Positions 8,185 to 16,461 are shown, numbered from the stretch's first letter. The stretch is DNA of 21,313 bases from Bacteroidales bacterium (GCA_003520925.1 DOTV01000111.1:13121-34433); one strand, 5' to 3'. Numbers and translations: made by a program. The notes: generated from the sequence alone by a model not told the origin.

Positions 8185-8219
8185 TTGCCTGTTGCCTGAT
8201 GTCTGACGCCTGTCGCCCC
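8185..8219 (-). repeat. right 7-base repeat array, five units, inverted
   Basis: On the + strand the units are TTGCCTG, TTGCCTG, ATGTCTG, ACGCCTG and TCGCCCC. Read on the minus strand they become CAGGCRW-type heptamers, so they match the left array (7721-7748) in inverted orientation. Together the arrays enclose the four-helix gene with about 436 bases between them. Confidence 0.85.
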
Positions 8220-8283
8220 ATTTTTCGAATAGCCTTAAAAGACCTTACAATTGATTAGATATCAATATACTATTTTAGACTTA

Positions 8284-8314
8284 TTTGGAGAAATCAAATA
8301 TTTTTCTACATTTG
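8284..8314 (+). promoter_or_regulatory. strong Bacteroidota promoter for the OmpP1/FadL gene
   Basis: TTTG at 8284-8287 and TACATTTG at 8307-8314 match the -33/-7 consensus TTTG and TAnnTTTG exactly, with a 19-base spacer. Transcription should start near 8321, giving a leader of about 109 bases. Confidence 0.75.
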
Positions 8315-8320
8315 CGATTC

Positions 8321-8429
8321 TTTTGTTCTTTGAATCATCAAATAAATTTATTTAAAAATCAAGGGAGTATGAGCTAATCCTTTCAAAAAATGCAGGTATT
8401 TCCCAAGTTTTAAACTTAAAATTTACCCT
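8321..8429 (+). other. predicted long leader of the OmpP1/FadL mRNA
   Basis: Together with 8105-8320 this completes a 325-base stretch with no gene other than the right heptamer array and the promoter. The leader is AT-rich. It contains the palindrome AAATAAATTTATTT, a purine run GGGAG followed by ATG-AGC-TAA (8369-8377), and a 7-codon reading frame MQVFPKF at 8390-8413. No recognised riboswitch fold was seen. The mini frames may be chance. Confidence 0.35.
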
Positions 8430-10046
8430 ATGAGAAAAATTTTAACATTCGTTTCGGCAACATTGATCACCGGCAGCATATTTGCCGGAGGACTGGTCAC
8501 CAATACCAATCAGAGTGCTTCCTGGGTCCGCCTTCCGGCCAGGGATGCATCTACAAATATTGACGCAGTCTATTTCAATCCTGCAGGCGTTATGAAACTG
8601 GATAACGGATTCCACTTTTCATTATCCAACCAGACAATCTCCCAGAATAAGGAGGTTGAGAACTTTTATACAGGACCGGGCGGTGCTTACGGTCTGAATG
8701 AAAGTCTCTACAAAGGGAAAGTCTCAGCACCCATTTTCCCAAGTGTTTATGCAGCTTACAAACTGGACAAGTTTGCCATTTCATTAGGATTTAATCCCAT
8801 CGGAGGCGGTGGCGGAGCAAAATTTGAAAAGGGACTCCCTTCATTTGAGCTTGCTGCTTCAGATCTGGTTCCTTCACTTGCTGCAAAAGGAGCAAAGGCT
8901 TACAGACTAGAAACTTCCTTTGAAGGCACATCTGTTTACTTCGGTTTCCAGGGCGGAGTTGCATATAAAATAAACGACTATATTTCTGTGGCGGCAGGAG
9001 TAAGATATGTTACAGCAAAGAATACCTATAACGGTTATCTAAGGAACATTGAGATAAATATGGGAACAGAGGCTACACCGGTATGGACAAGGGCTGATGC
9101 CATTATGACCGGAATTGCAGGCCAGGCAAACACAGCAGCTACAAGCACAACAGCACTCGTAGGTGCCGGTGCCGGAGCTCTTACCCTTGCACAGGCAGAA
9201 GCAGCATCAATAATAACAACCGCTCAGAGACAGGCTCTTGAAGGTGCTTTGGCCGGATTCGGTTCCCCGACTTCAGTAACAATATCCCAGGCTGATGTAG
9301 TATTCAAGGGCGCCAAGGCAAAATATACAGCAACTGCGGCCCTCCTTGGCAACCAGGAAGCTGATGTTGAACAGACCGGTTCAGGCTACACTCCCTTCTT
9401 CAGTGTTAATATTTCACCGACTGAGAATATTAACATAGGTATTAAATATGAGATGGCTACAAAACTTGAACTTGAGAATAAAACCACAAAGGATTTCACA
9501 ACAGGATTTACAGCCGAGGGTGTTCCCGTAACAATGTTCCCCAATGGAGAAAAAATAAGGAACGATATGCCTGCAATGCTTTCTGTTGGAGTTGATTTTG
9601 GTGTTACCTCAAAATTGAATGTATCAGCCGGAACTCACTACTATTTTGATAAAACAGCAAATTACGGCCATAAACTTAACGGGGTCTATGTCGACAATTC
9701 AATAATAATTGATAAGAATTTCTATGAACTTGCAGGCGGACTTCAGTATAAGCTGAACAACTTTATCCTTTTAAGCGGTGGTTACCTCTACGCCAAAACC
9801 GGTGTAAATGATAACTATCAGAGCGACCTCACTTACAGTCTTACATCACATACAGGCGGGATTGGAGGTGCAATAAACATCCTGGATAATCTTCAGCTTA
9901 ATGTCGGATTTGCATATACCATCTACCAGAAGGGTGAAAAAACAATTAATCATCTGTTTTCTGCAACAGGTTCAACAATACCTGCAAAGGAAACTTACTT
10001 CAAGGATACTATGGTTATAGCAGCAGGTATTGATCTTCATTTTTAA
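8430..10046 (+). CDS. OmpP1/FadL-family outer-membrane transporter
   Basis: A 538-residue outer-membrane beta-barrel of the FadL/TodX/OmpP1 family, which takes up hydrophobic compounds such as long-chain fatty acids or aromatics. A signal peptide covers about residues 1-19 (ending SIFAGG). The family hallmark follows: SASWVRLPARDASTNIDAVYFNPAGV (about 29-54), including the NPAG turn of the hatch region. Glycine- and tyrosine-rich strands continue to the C-terminal GIDLHF. Between strands there is an unusual Ala/Thr/Gln-rich segment (about 228-310) that makes the protein longer than the 420-480 residues common in the family. It is a single-gene unit, with a strong promoter upstream (8284-8314) and a rho-independent terminator 24 bases after the stop. 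Substrate cannot be read from the sequence. Confidence 0.9.
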   Translation: MRKILTFVSATLITGSIFAGGLVTNTNQSASWVRLPARDASTNIDAVYFNPAGVMKLDNGFHFSLSNQTISQNKEVENFYTGPGGAYGLNESLYKGKVSAPIFPSVYAAYKLDKFAISLGFNPIGGGGGAKFEKGLPSFELAASDLVPSLAAKGAKAYRLETSFEGTSVYFGFQGGVAYKINDYISVAAGVRYVTAKNTYNGYLRNIEINMGTEATPVWTRADAIMTGIAGQANTAATSTTALVGAGAGALTLAQAEAASIITTAQRQALEGALAGFGSPTSVTISQADVVFKGAKAKYTATAALLGNQEADVEQTGSGYTPFFSVNISPTENINIGIKYEMATKLELENKTTKDFTTGFTAEGVPVTMFPNGEKIRNDMPAMLSVGVDFGVTSKLNVSAGTHYYFDKTANYGHKLNGVYVDNSIIIDKNFYELAGGLQYKLNNFILLSGGYLYAKTGVNDNYQSDLTYSLTSHTGGIGGAINILDNLQLNVGFAYTIYQKGEKTINHLFSATGSTIPAKETYFKDTMVIAAGIDLHF

Positions 10047-10070
10047 TACGCAACAATAACAATCTAAAAG

Positions 10071-10099
10071 AGGCTGAAAAACATTCAGCCTTTTTTTTT
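10071..10099 (+). terminator. rho-independent terminator
   Basis: AGGCTGAA (10071-10078) pairs perfectly with TTCAGCCT (10084-10091) around a 5-base loop, and a run of nine T follows at 10091-10099. It ends the OmpP1/FadL transcript and separates it from the efflux operon. Confidence 0.95.
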
Positions 10100-10127
10100 G
10101 ATATGAATCAATTTATTTCCAGTCAGA

Positions 10128-10174
10128 ATTTCTGTACTTTGTATAATTATTATCGTACAAAGTGTAACAGAAAT
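10128..10174 (+). promoter_or_regulatory. operator-like dyad over the efflux operon start
   Basis: ACTTTGTA (10136-10143) is repeated exactly inverted as TACAAAGT (10156-10163), 12 bases apart. Outside these, ATTTCTGT (10128-10135) is repeated inverted as ACAGAAAT (10167-10174), after a 3-base offset on the right. The right arm reaches into the ATG at 10173. A -7-like TACTTTG at 10135-10141 with TTTA at 10112-10115, 19 bases upstream, would place the promoter inside the dyad. This fits a repressor site for a TetR-, PadR- or MarR-like regulator, none of which is in the window. A dyad of this size could also be an RNA hairpin masking the start codon. Confidence 0.55.
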
Positions 10175-11207
10175 GAATACAAAAACTGCATTTATACCTA
10201 TCCTTCTTCTCTCACTGCTTCCGGGATGCAGGGAAGGAAAGAACAACACCCGGACAAGTGAAGCTCAGATTCCTGTAAAGACTTCTGAAATAGAAGCTTC
10301 AAAAACGCTGAAAGAGATTTCCCTGAGCGGCAATATTGAAGGTTTTAAAACTGTGAGGCTAGGATTTCTTGTTGCCGGGAAAATCAACTTTATTTCTGTA
10401 AATGAGGGCCAGATGGTCTCTGAGGGGGAGCTCCTTTCAAGCCTCGATCCGACTAACTATGCTATTGCAAAGGAGCTTGCCGATATACAGGTGAACCAGG
10501 TGCAGGACGAGTTCGACCGGCTTAAGCTGATGCACGATAACAATAGTTTGAGTGAAAGCGATTTTGCCAAAATAAGTTATGGTCTGCAACAGGCAAAAGC
10601 CCAGCAAAAGCTGCATACTAAGAATCTGGAGGACACTAAACTCTATTCACCAATCACTGGAGTACTACTGAAGAAGCTGTGCGAAACCGGAGAAATCACC
10701 GGAACCGGGATCCCTCTTTTTGTTGTTTCAGATATCCGGAGAATCAAGGTAAGTGCTTTTATTCCGGAGAGTGAACTGAAATATATAAAGCCCGGCCAAA
10801 CTGCAAGAGTTTTTATTCCCGCTCTTGGTAATACCTTCGACGGCAAAATAACAGAAGTGGGTTCAGCCGCGGATGTTGCATCAAGAGCGTTTTCAGTCAA
10901 AATAGAAATTGAAAACCAGGGTTTGCGGATAAGGCCCGGAATGATTGCTGAGGTTAAAATTATTACAGGGGAGAATCAGGAAATGCTTTTGATTCCGGCG
11001 GTAGCAGTTCTTCGTGATTTTAATAATCAAAGCTTTGTATATTTAATTGATGTTTCGGCAGGCAGGGCATTCAGACGGGATGTTGGTCTAGGGAGAGCCA
11101 TTAATGACAAAATCGAAGTCTTATCCGGACTAAGAGAGACTGATATTGTTGTCTCGGGCGGACAGCAGAAACTTGTTGATGGTTCTCAGGTGATTTCAAT
11201 TAAATAG
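10173..11207 (+). CDS. RND efflux periplasmic adaptor lipoprotein
   Basis: A 344-residue membrane-fusion protein linking the RND pump to the outer-membrane channel. The lipobox LLPGC gives an acylated Cys19. A biotinyl-lipoyl half-motif occurs at about 60-92 (GFLVAGKINFISVNEGQMVSEGELLSSLDP) and its partner at about 157-180 (LYSPITGVLLKKLCETGE). A helical hairpin lies between them (about 95-150), followed by the beta-barrel domain (about 187-265) and the membrane-proximal domain (LRETDIVVSGGQQKLVDGSQV). The hairpin is short, as in many adaptors of this size. It is the first gene of a three-gene operon: the pump gene starts 7 bases after its stop. The likely operator at 10128-10174 overlaps its start, so expression is probably inducible. 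Confidence 0.92.
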   Translation: MNTKTAFIPILLLSLLPGCREGKNNTRTSEAQIPVKTSEIEASKTLKEISLSGNIEGFKTVRLGFLVAGKINFISVNEGQMVSEGELLSSLDPTNYAIAKELADIQVNQVQDEFDRLKLMHDNNSLSESDFAKISYGLQQAKAQQKLHTKNLEDTKLYSPITGVLLKKLCETGEITGTGIPLFVVSDIRRIKVSAFIPESELKYIKPGQTARVFIPALGNTFDGKITEVGSAADVASRAFSVKIEIENQGLRIRPGMIAEVKIITGENQEMLLIPAVAVLRDFNNQSFVYLIDVSAGRAFRRDVGLGRAINDKIEVLSGLRETDIVVSGGQQKLVDGSQVISIK

Positions 11208-11214
11208 CCTGGAT

Positions 11215-14200
11215 ATGAATTTTGTCAAAGCATCTCTGAAAAACAGGCAGGTTACTCTTACAGTATTGCTGCTTTTATTTGCTTTCGGGGTCTGGTCACT
11301 GATTAATATGCCCAGGAGGGAAGATCCAAAAATAACTATCCCGGGAGGTCTTGTAATCGCATATTTCCCAGGCGCTGATGCAACCCAGGTTGAGGAGCAG
11401 GTAACCCGAAAGCTGGAGGAATACCTGTTTCAGTATGAGGAGGTTCACAGGGATAAAACTTATTCAATTACCTCCGATGGGATGGTGGAGATCCACATCT
11501 GGCTTCAGAATAATGTAAAGAAACCAGATATTTTCTGGAGCAAGCTTCGTCACCAGTTGTTGGTAATCAGGAGTCTCGAACTGCCACAGGGTGTAATCGG
11601 TCCTATTGTCAATTCTGATTTTGGAGATACCGAATCGATGATAATAGGAATTGAAAGCGATGAAGCAGACTATACCCTTATGAAAGAATTCCTTTCAAAG
11701 CTTGAGGACCGGCTGCGGACAATTCCTGCTGTGTCAAAACTTAAAAAGATAGGTGAACAGAAGGAACAGATAAGCATAACTTTCAGTTCTGAAAAGATTG
11801 TTCAGTATAATGTTAACATTCAGCAGGCAATCAAGATTTTACAGTCGCAGAACGTAATAAGCCCTACAGGCGAAATTAAATCAGAAGATCTCAGCACACC
11901 ACTTTTTACTGACGGATATTATCGTTCTCTTGACGAGATCAAAAATCAGATAGTAGGGGCTTCGACAGCAGGTGCTGTAATACGGCTTGGAGATATTGCA
12001 AGCTTCAGGAGAGAATATTCAGAACCTTCAAACAAGATCACAGTAAACGGCCATAAAGCAATCATGCTGGCAGTCCAGATGCACGAAGGTAAAAACATTG
12101 TTAAAGCAGGCAGAGAGGTAGAGAAGAAGCTAAATGAATTTGCTGGTCAGCTTCCAGGGGGAATGAAACTTACGACTATTGTAAACCAGCCTGAAATAGT
12201 CCGTGAAAACATTTCTCAGTTTCTTCGTGAGTTTCTAATGGCTATTATCTCGGTCATACTTGTAGTATTTCTTTTATTGCCATTCCGTATTGCGGCTGTT
12301 ACCGCAACAGCAATTCCAATAACAGTATCTATAACACTGGCCCTTTTGAATGTATTCGATATTGAGCTCCACCAGGTATCGCTGGCTTCCCTGATCTCAG
12401 TGCTTGGAATTGTTGTCGACGATGCAATAATAATAGCTGACAATTATGTGGAACTGCTCGACCGCGGCCACGACAGGTGGACTGCTGCATGGCGCAGTGC
12501 TACTGATCTTGTCGTTCCTGTACTTGCAGCTACCATTACAATTATCGCTTCGTTCCTTCCTCTCATAATTCTTACCGGGGCGATCGGTGAATTTATAAAG
12601 GCCTTACCAATTACGGTGGCAATCGCCCTCTCATCATCATTTTTCGTTGCCATGATCCTGACACCATTGTTGTGCTTTATCTTCATAAACAAGGGATTGC
12701 ACCGAAAAGATATGTCGGGGAGAAAGAGCAGACTATCTTTGCTGGATTTACTTCAGAAGACATATAATAAATCAATTGAATGGTGTCTGAAACATTCACG
12801 TATGACAATTGCTGTAAGTCTGTTTACCATTGTTTTAACCGCGTTTCTCTTCAAAGTCGGAATAAAGCAAAAATTCTTTCCGGAAGCGGAAAGGGATCAG
12901 TTTACAGTTGAGCTATGGATGCCTTCAGGAACTAAACTTGAAAAAACTGAAGAATCAATCCTTAGAATAGAGAGTACAATGAAGAATGATGCAAGAATAA
13001 GTTCGTATGCCACTTTTACAGGCAGAAGCGCACCTCGTTTCTATTATAATTACTCACCTGAAATGCCGGCAGGAAATTTTGCACAGATACTTATTAATAC
13101 AAAAGATAAAAAGTCAACAAGATCTTTGTACAAAGAGCTGTCGGAAAAAGTCAGATTTCTTGTACCTGAGGGATCACCGCAAGTTAAACTTATGCAGCAG
13201 GGACAGCCAATGAGTGCTCATGTTGAGGTCAGGATAACCGGCTATGATGTTGACAGGCTTAAACAGATTGGAGAAGAAGTGAGTGGAATAATCAGAAGAA
13301 CTCCCGGAAGTGACAGGGTCAGGTCCGATTTCAGGGAAGATTCCTACGGTTTAAAAATAATTCCTAACAAAGAAGCAGGCCGCCTTGGATTTACAACAGC
13401 AAGTATTTCACAAACAGTTTTTTCTGGATTTGCAGGTTATCCTGTGTCAACAGTGTACGAAGGCGATAATCCTGTCAGTGTGGTTATTCGCCTTGAAGAT
13501 AAATATCGACATAATGCCGGAGATCTTGAGGATATTTATCTCCAGTCACCCGCTACAGGAGCCTCTGTTCCATTAAGACAAATTGCAGATCTCAGCTATC
13601 AGTGGCAGCCGGGCAGGATCATCCGCCGCAACGGTGTAAGAACGTTAAGCATCCAGAGCGAGACAACAGACGGAGTTCTTCCATCCGAATTATTGAAAAC
13701 AATCAGGCCTGAGATAACCAGAATGACTCTTCCTCAGGGCTACCGGATTTACTATGGCGGAGAATTCGCCAACCAGCAGGAGACCTACAATTATCTGATC
13801 GTGGCATTGGTTATCAGCCTCATTATAATTTTCCTTGTTTTGCTCTTCCAGTTCAGGAATCTCAAAGAGGTAGGGCTTGTAATGCTTACAATACCTTTAA
13901 GCCTGTTCGGTGCAGTTTCAGGATTGCTGATAACCGGAAACGATTTTGGTTTTATGGCCTTCTGTGGAATAATAAGCCTTTCAGGAATTGAGGTGCGTAA
14001 TGCAATTATCCTTATTGATCACACAAATGAACTGATCGGGAAGGGAATGGATATTCCAACAGCAGCATATGAAGCAGGGAAGAGACGGCTGAGGCCGATT
14101 TTTCTGACAGCAATGGCAGCCGCAATCGGCGTTCTGCCGATGATACTATCAGGCTCTCCATTATGGAGTCCGCTGGCCAGCGTTATAGCTTTCGGGGTTA

Positions 14201-14316
14201 TCTGGTCAATGATTATTTCAACTCTGACTATACCTGTCCTGTACATTGAAACAATCAGACCTGAAGATAAAAAAGATAATTTACAATTACTTTATACTGA
14301 GCAACGTGAGAACTAA
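11215..14316 (+). CDS. RND efflux pump, inner-membrane permease
   Basis: A 1033-residue proton-driven RND transporter of the AcrB/HAE1-like superfamily, with the usual twelve-helix layout in two repeats. TM1 is at about 12-31. The first large periplasmic loop follows, then TM2-6 (about 338-490), including the proton-relay pair Asp402-Asp403 in GIVVDDAIIIADNYVELL. A cytoplasmic linker and TM7 (about 530-550) lead to the second periplasmic loop and TM8-12 (about 858-1012). In TM10 the position of the relay lysine (AcrB Lys940) appears to be Arg928 in GIEVRNAIILID. The pump is complete in length. It probably exports a toxic small molecule; the absence of the methionine- and histidine-rich features of metal exporters argues mildly against a CusA role. 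Its 3' end overlaps the TolC-type gene. Confidence 0.94.
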   Translation: MNFVKASLKNRQVTLTVLLLLFAFGVWSLINMPRREDPKITIPGGLVIAYFPGADATQVEEQVTRKLEEYLFQYEEVHRDKTYSITSDGMVEIHIWLQNNVKKPDIFWSKLRHQLLVIRSLELPQGVIGPIVNSDFGDTESMIIGIESDEADYTLMKEFLSKLEDRLRTIPAVSKLKKIGEQKEQISITFSSEKIVQYNVNIQQAIKILQSQNVISPTGEIKSEDLSTPLFTDGYYRSLDEIKNQIVGASTAGAVIRLGDIASFRREYSEPSNKITVNGHKAIMLAVQMHEGKNIVKAGREVEKKLNEFAGQLPGGMKLTTIVNQPEIVRENISQFLREFLMAIISVILVVFLLLPFRIAAVTATAIPITVSITLALLNVFDIELHQVSLASLISVLGIVVDDAIIIADNYVELLDRGHDRWTAAWRSATDLVVPVLAATITIIASFLPLIILTGAIGEFIKALPITVAIALSSSFFVAMILTPLLCFIFINKGLHRKDMSGRKSRLSLLDLLQKTYNKSIEWCLKHSRMTIAVSLFTIVLTAFLFKVGIKQKFFPEAERDQFTVELWMPSGTKLEKTEESILRIESTMKNDARISSYATFTGRSAPRFYYNYSPEMPAGNFAQILINTKDKKSTRSLYKELSEKVRFLVPEGSPQVKLMQQGQPMSAHVEVRITGYDVDRLKQIGEEVSGIIRRTPGSDRVRSDFREDSYGLKIIPNKEAGRLGFTTASISQTVFSGFAGYPVSTVYEGDNPVSVVIRLEDKYRHNAGDLEDIYLQSPATGASVPLRQIADLSYQWQPGRIIRRNGVRTLSIQSETTDGVLPSELLKTIRPEITRMTLPQGYRIYYGGEFANQQETYNYLIVALVISLIIIFLVLLFQFRNLKEVGLVMLTIPLSLFGAVSGLLITGNDFGFMAFCGIISLSGIEVRNAIILIDHTNELIGKGMDIPTAAYEAGKRRLRPIFLTAMAAAIGVLPMILSGSPLWSPLASVIAFGVIWSMIISTLTIPVLYIETIRPEDKKDNLQLLYTEQREN

Positions 14317-15667
14317 CCCTATTCCGAAGTTAATTCCTCCAGCAATCTTAATATTTTTCATTGTATGGATGCCCATCTGCTCCCAGGATAAGCAATCACT
14401 TAATCTTGAGTCTGCTATTGACATGGCGTTGCAAAACAATCATCTTATCAATGTTAAACGGCTGCAGATTGATGAGAAAAAGCAAAAGGTCATTGAGGAC
14501 CGGATAAAATATTTGCCTGCCATCAGCATTGGGGGATTATACCAATATAATTCTAACCTTCCAAGCTTTATAATTGAGCAGGGCCGGTTTGGTAACTTGC
14601 CCTTAGGTGGTATTTATTACCCTCTTCCCCCTGTGGATGAAACTATTGAGGTGGGTGAACATAATATTTACAACGCAGGAATTACTGTTTACCAGCCAAT
14701 TACACAGCTTGGAAAGATCAGCTCGGGTGTAAAAATCTCGAAAACTGAGTTGCAGATAACCAGGACCGAAGAAAACAAAACTGCTCTTCAAATAAAGCAG
14801 GCAGTTGAAAAGCTCTATTTCGGTATTCTTATATTGCAAAAGCAGATTGAGGAAGCAGGACTTAAGGTCATGGTGGCTGAAATAAAACTAAAAGACGCCG
14901 AAAATGCATTGCTAGCAGGAAAAACAACTGAATCAAGCAGGTATGGCCTGGCCGCATCAGCAGCGGACGAGCAGCAGAATCTTCTTAAATTAAAAATGCA
15001 ATCCGACGATTATACGGCTGACCTGAAACAACTTACAGGAATCACCGGGACAGGTGATCTTGCCCTTGAACCTGTTACTGATGAACATTTTGCCGAATTA
15101 ACTGAAGCCATCGATACCTCTCTGACAGAGGCAATGTTTAAGAACAATGACCTGAAACTGGCCACTCTTTTTAAAAATAAAGCCGATTATGCCATTCAGG
15201 CAAGCAAATTAAGTTACCTGCCCGATCTCGGACTTCTTGGAGGTTATTCTTACCAGAAAGGGACGATGATATATCCGAAAAATAATACTTACATAGGGGC
15301 TTCAATAAAATGGAACCTGCAGGATATGATTTCGAACAGGACAGTTCAGCGCCAGAGAATATACATAAAGGAACAGGCTGAGGAGAATCTGGCAAATACA
15401 AGGGAGCAGGTAAATAAAGATATCTCAAAGGCTGCTCGAAAGCTTTTACTCTCGCAGGAACTTATTAAGGTCGCCGGGAAGGTTGTTGAATACCGAGCGG
15501 CAGATCTGAAAATTCAGAATAACGAAAGGATAGCAGGATTGAACCTTGAATCTGAACTTTTTTCAGCAAAAGCAGCCATGGCGAAGGCAGAAGCCGATTA
15601 TTTCGCAGCTCAACTGAATTACAGGATTGCTCTTTCGGAGCTGAAAATACTTACAGGAACCTATTAG
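14306..15667 (+). CDS. TolC-type outer-membrane efflux factor
   Basis: A protein of about 453 residues that forms the outer-membrane exit duct of the pump encoded just upstream. The GTG at 14306 is chosen as the start because it gives a good signal peptide (MRTNPIPKLIPPAILIFFIV, cleaved before about residue 27) and an 11-base overlap with the pump gene. An in-frame TTG at 14246 would add 20 polar residues in front, and the first ATG downstream would remove the signal. Two OEP repeats are visible: LNLESAIDMALQNNHLINVKRLQIDEKKQKV (about 32-62) through KAALQIKQAVEKLYFGILILQKQIEEA-like helices, and EAMFKNNDLKLATLFKNKADYAIQASKLSYLPDLGLLGGYSY in the second half. Long amphipathic helices predominate. 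The C-terminus ends RIALSELKILTGTY. Confidence 0.88.
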   Translation: MRTNPIPKLIPPAILIFFIVWMPICSQDKQSLNLESAIDMALQNNHLINVKRLQIDEKKQKVIEDRIKYLPAISIGGLYQYNSNLPSFIIEQGRFGNLPLGGIYYPLPPVDETIEVGEHNIYNAGITVYQPITQLGKISSGVKISKTELQITRTEENKTALQIKQAVEKLYFGILILQKQIEEAGLKVMVAEIKLKDAENALLAGKTTESSRYGLAASAADEQQNLLKLKMQSDDYTADLKQLTGITGTGDLALEPVTDEHFAELTEAIDTSLTEAMFKNNDLKLATLFKNKADYAIQASKLSYLPDLGLLGGYSYQKGTMIYPKNNTYIGASIKWNLQDMISNRTVQRQRIYIKEQAEENLANTREQVNKDISKAARKLLLSQELIKVAGKVVEYRAADLKIQNNERIAGLNLESELFSAKAAMAKAEADYFAAQLNYRIALSELKILTGTY

Positions 15668-15691
15668 TTAATTGAGAATTTCGGAGTGTCG

Positions 15692-15736
15692 ATTTCGGAT
15701 TTAATAATCCGCGATCACAAATCCTCAATCCGAAAT
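15692..15736. terminator. inverted repeat between convergent genes, possible two-way terminator
   Basis: ATTTCGGATT (15692-15701) pairs exactly with AATCCGAAAT (15727-15736). An alternative inner hairpin is CGGATT (15696-15701) with AATCCG (15706-15711) around TAAT. A third copy of ATTTCGGA is at 15678-15685, 14 bases upstream. The structure fills the 71-base gap between two convergent stop codons. There is no long T-tract, so termination is plausible but not certain. Confidence 0.45.
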
Positions 15737-15738
15737 AA

Positions 15739-16431
15739 TCAATACTTGATCCCCTGATCGTTCAGATATTTAATGTATTCTGAAAGCCTGGGGGCAGTTG
15801 ATAATTTAAACTTTTTATACCATTCTTTCGCTTTTACTTCATCTCCTGACGCAACGGCAAGTTTAATAATATTAATGAAGACCAGTCCTTCAATACCGGA
15901 GTTGCTATTGTCGATATCGCCGGCGATGCTAATAAAGCTTCCGATTGCTTTAACCGGTTCTTCATTTTCTGCCAGGGCAAAGGCATCATTAATCCTTTTA
16001 TTCAGATCATTATCCAGTGAAATACCGTAAAATGAGAAACAATTTTCACTGCACTCCTCAATAAGGTCTATCCATTCGGTGCCCTTCTTCAGCGGGGGAA
16101 ATGTAAGAACGAATTCGAGGCTCTCTCCCGGCGACTTGAATTGATGGGTATCCGGACAAACGGGGATTCCTGTGGAGGAAACCAGTTTACTTCTCATTCC
16201 ATCAGGATAAAAAACAAAAATATTCTTGTCTGCGCAGAAGGTCCCTTTTTCTATTTTGTTTTCTATTCTCAAATAGAATATAGTTGCCTCCGATCCAATT
16301 TCAATCTTTATTATATTAAGGGTTTCATGACTTTTCAGCGAATAGTTCGGACTAATGATTGTCTGTGCTTTCAACGATCCTGTGAAAAGCAGGAAAAGAA
16401 TTACAGCCGGCAGGATTATCTTTTTTATCAT
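15739..16431 (-). CDS. secreted protein of unknown function
   Basis: A 230-residue exported protein not recognised as any named family. A signal peptide covers about residues 1-22, with a typical AQ cleavage site. The first half (about 23-135) looks beta-rich, with SLKSHETLNIIKIEIGSEATIFYLRIEN suggesting an immunoglobulin-like or DUF4352-like fold. It holds four cysteines (66, 92, 127, 131) that could make two disulfides in the periplasm. The second half (about 143-226) is helical and looks like a degenerate TPR pair (FALAENEEPVKAIGSFISIA and KLAVASGDEVKAKEWYKKF). It is on the same strand as the TonB receptor and beta-helix lipoprotein but is separated from them by a 140-base repeat-bearing gap, so it is probably its own unit. 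Confidence 0.8.
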   Translation of the reverse strand: MIKKIILPAVILFLLFTGSLKAQTIISPNYSLKSHETLNIIKIEIGSEATIFYLRIENKIEKGTFCADKNIFVFYPDGMRSKLVSSTGIPVCPDTHQFKSPGESLEFVLTFPPLKKGTEWIDLIEECSENCFSFYGISLDNDLNKRINDAFALAENEEPVKAIGSFISIAGDIDNSNSGIEGLVFINIIKLAVASGDEVKAKEWYKKFKLSTAPRLSEYIKYLNDQGIKY

Positions 16432-16461
16432 AATTCAAAATAAAGCTGCAAGTTACATAAT

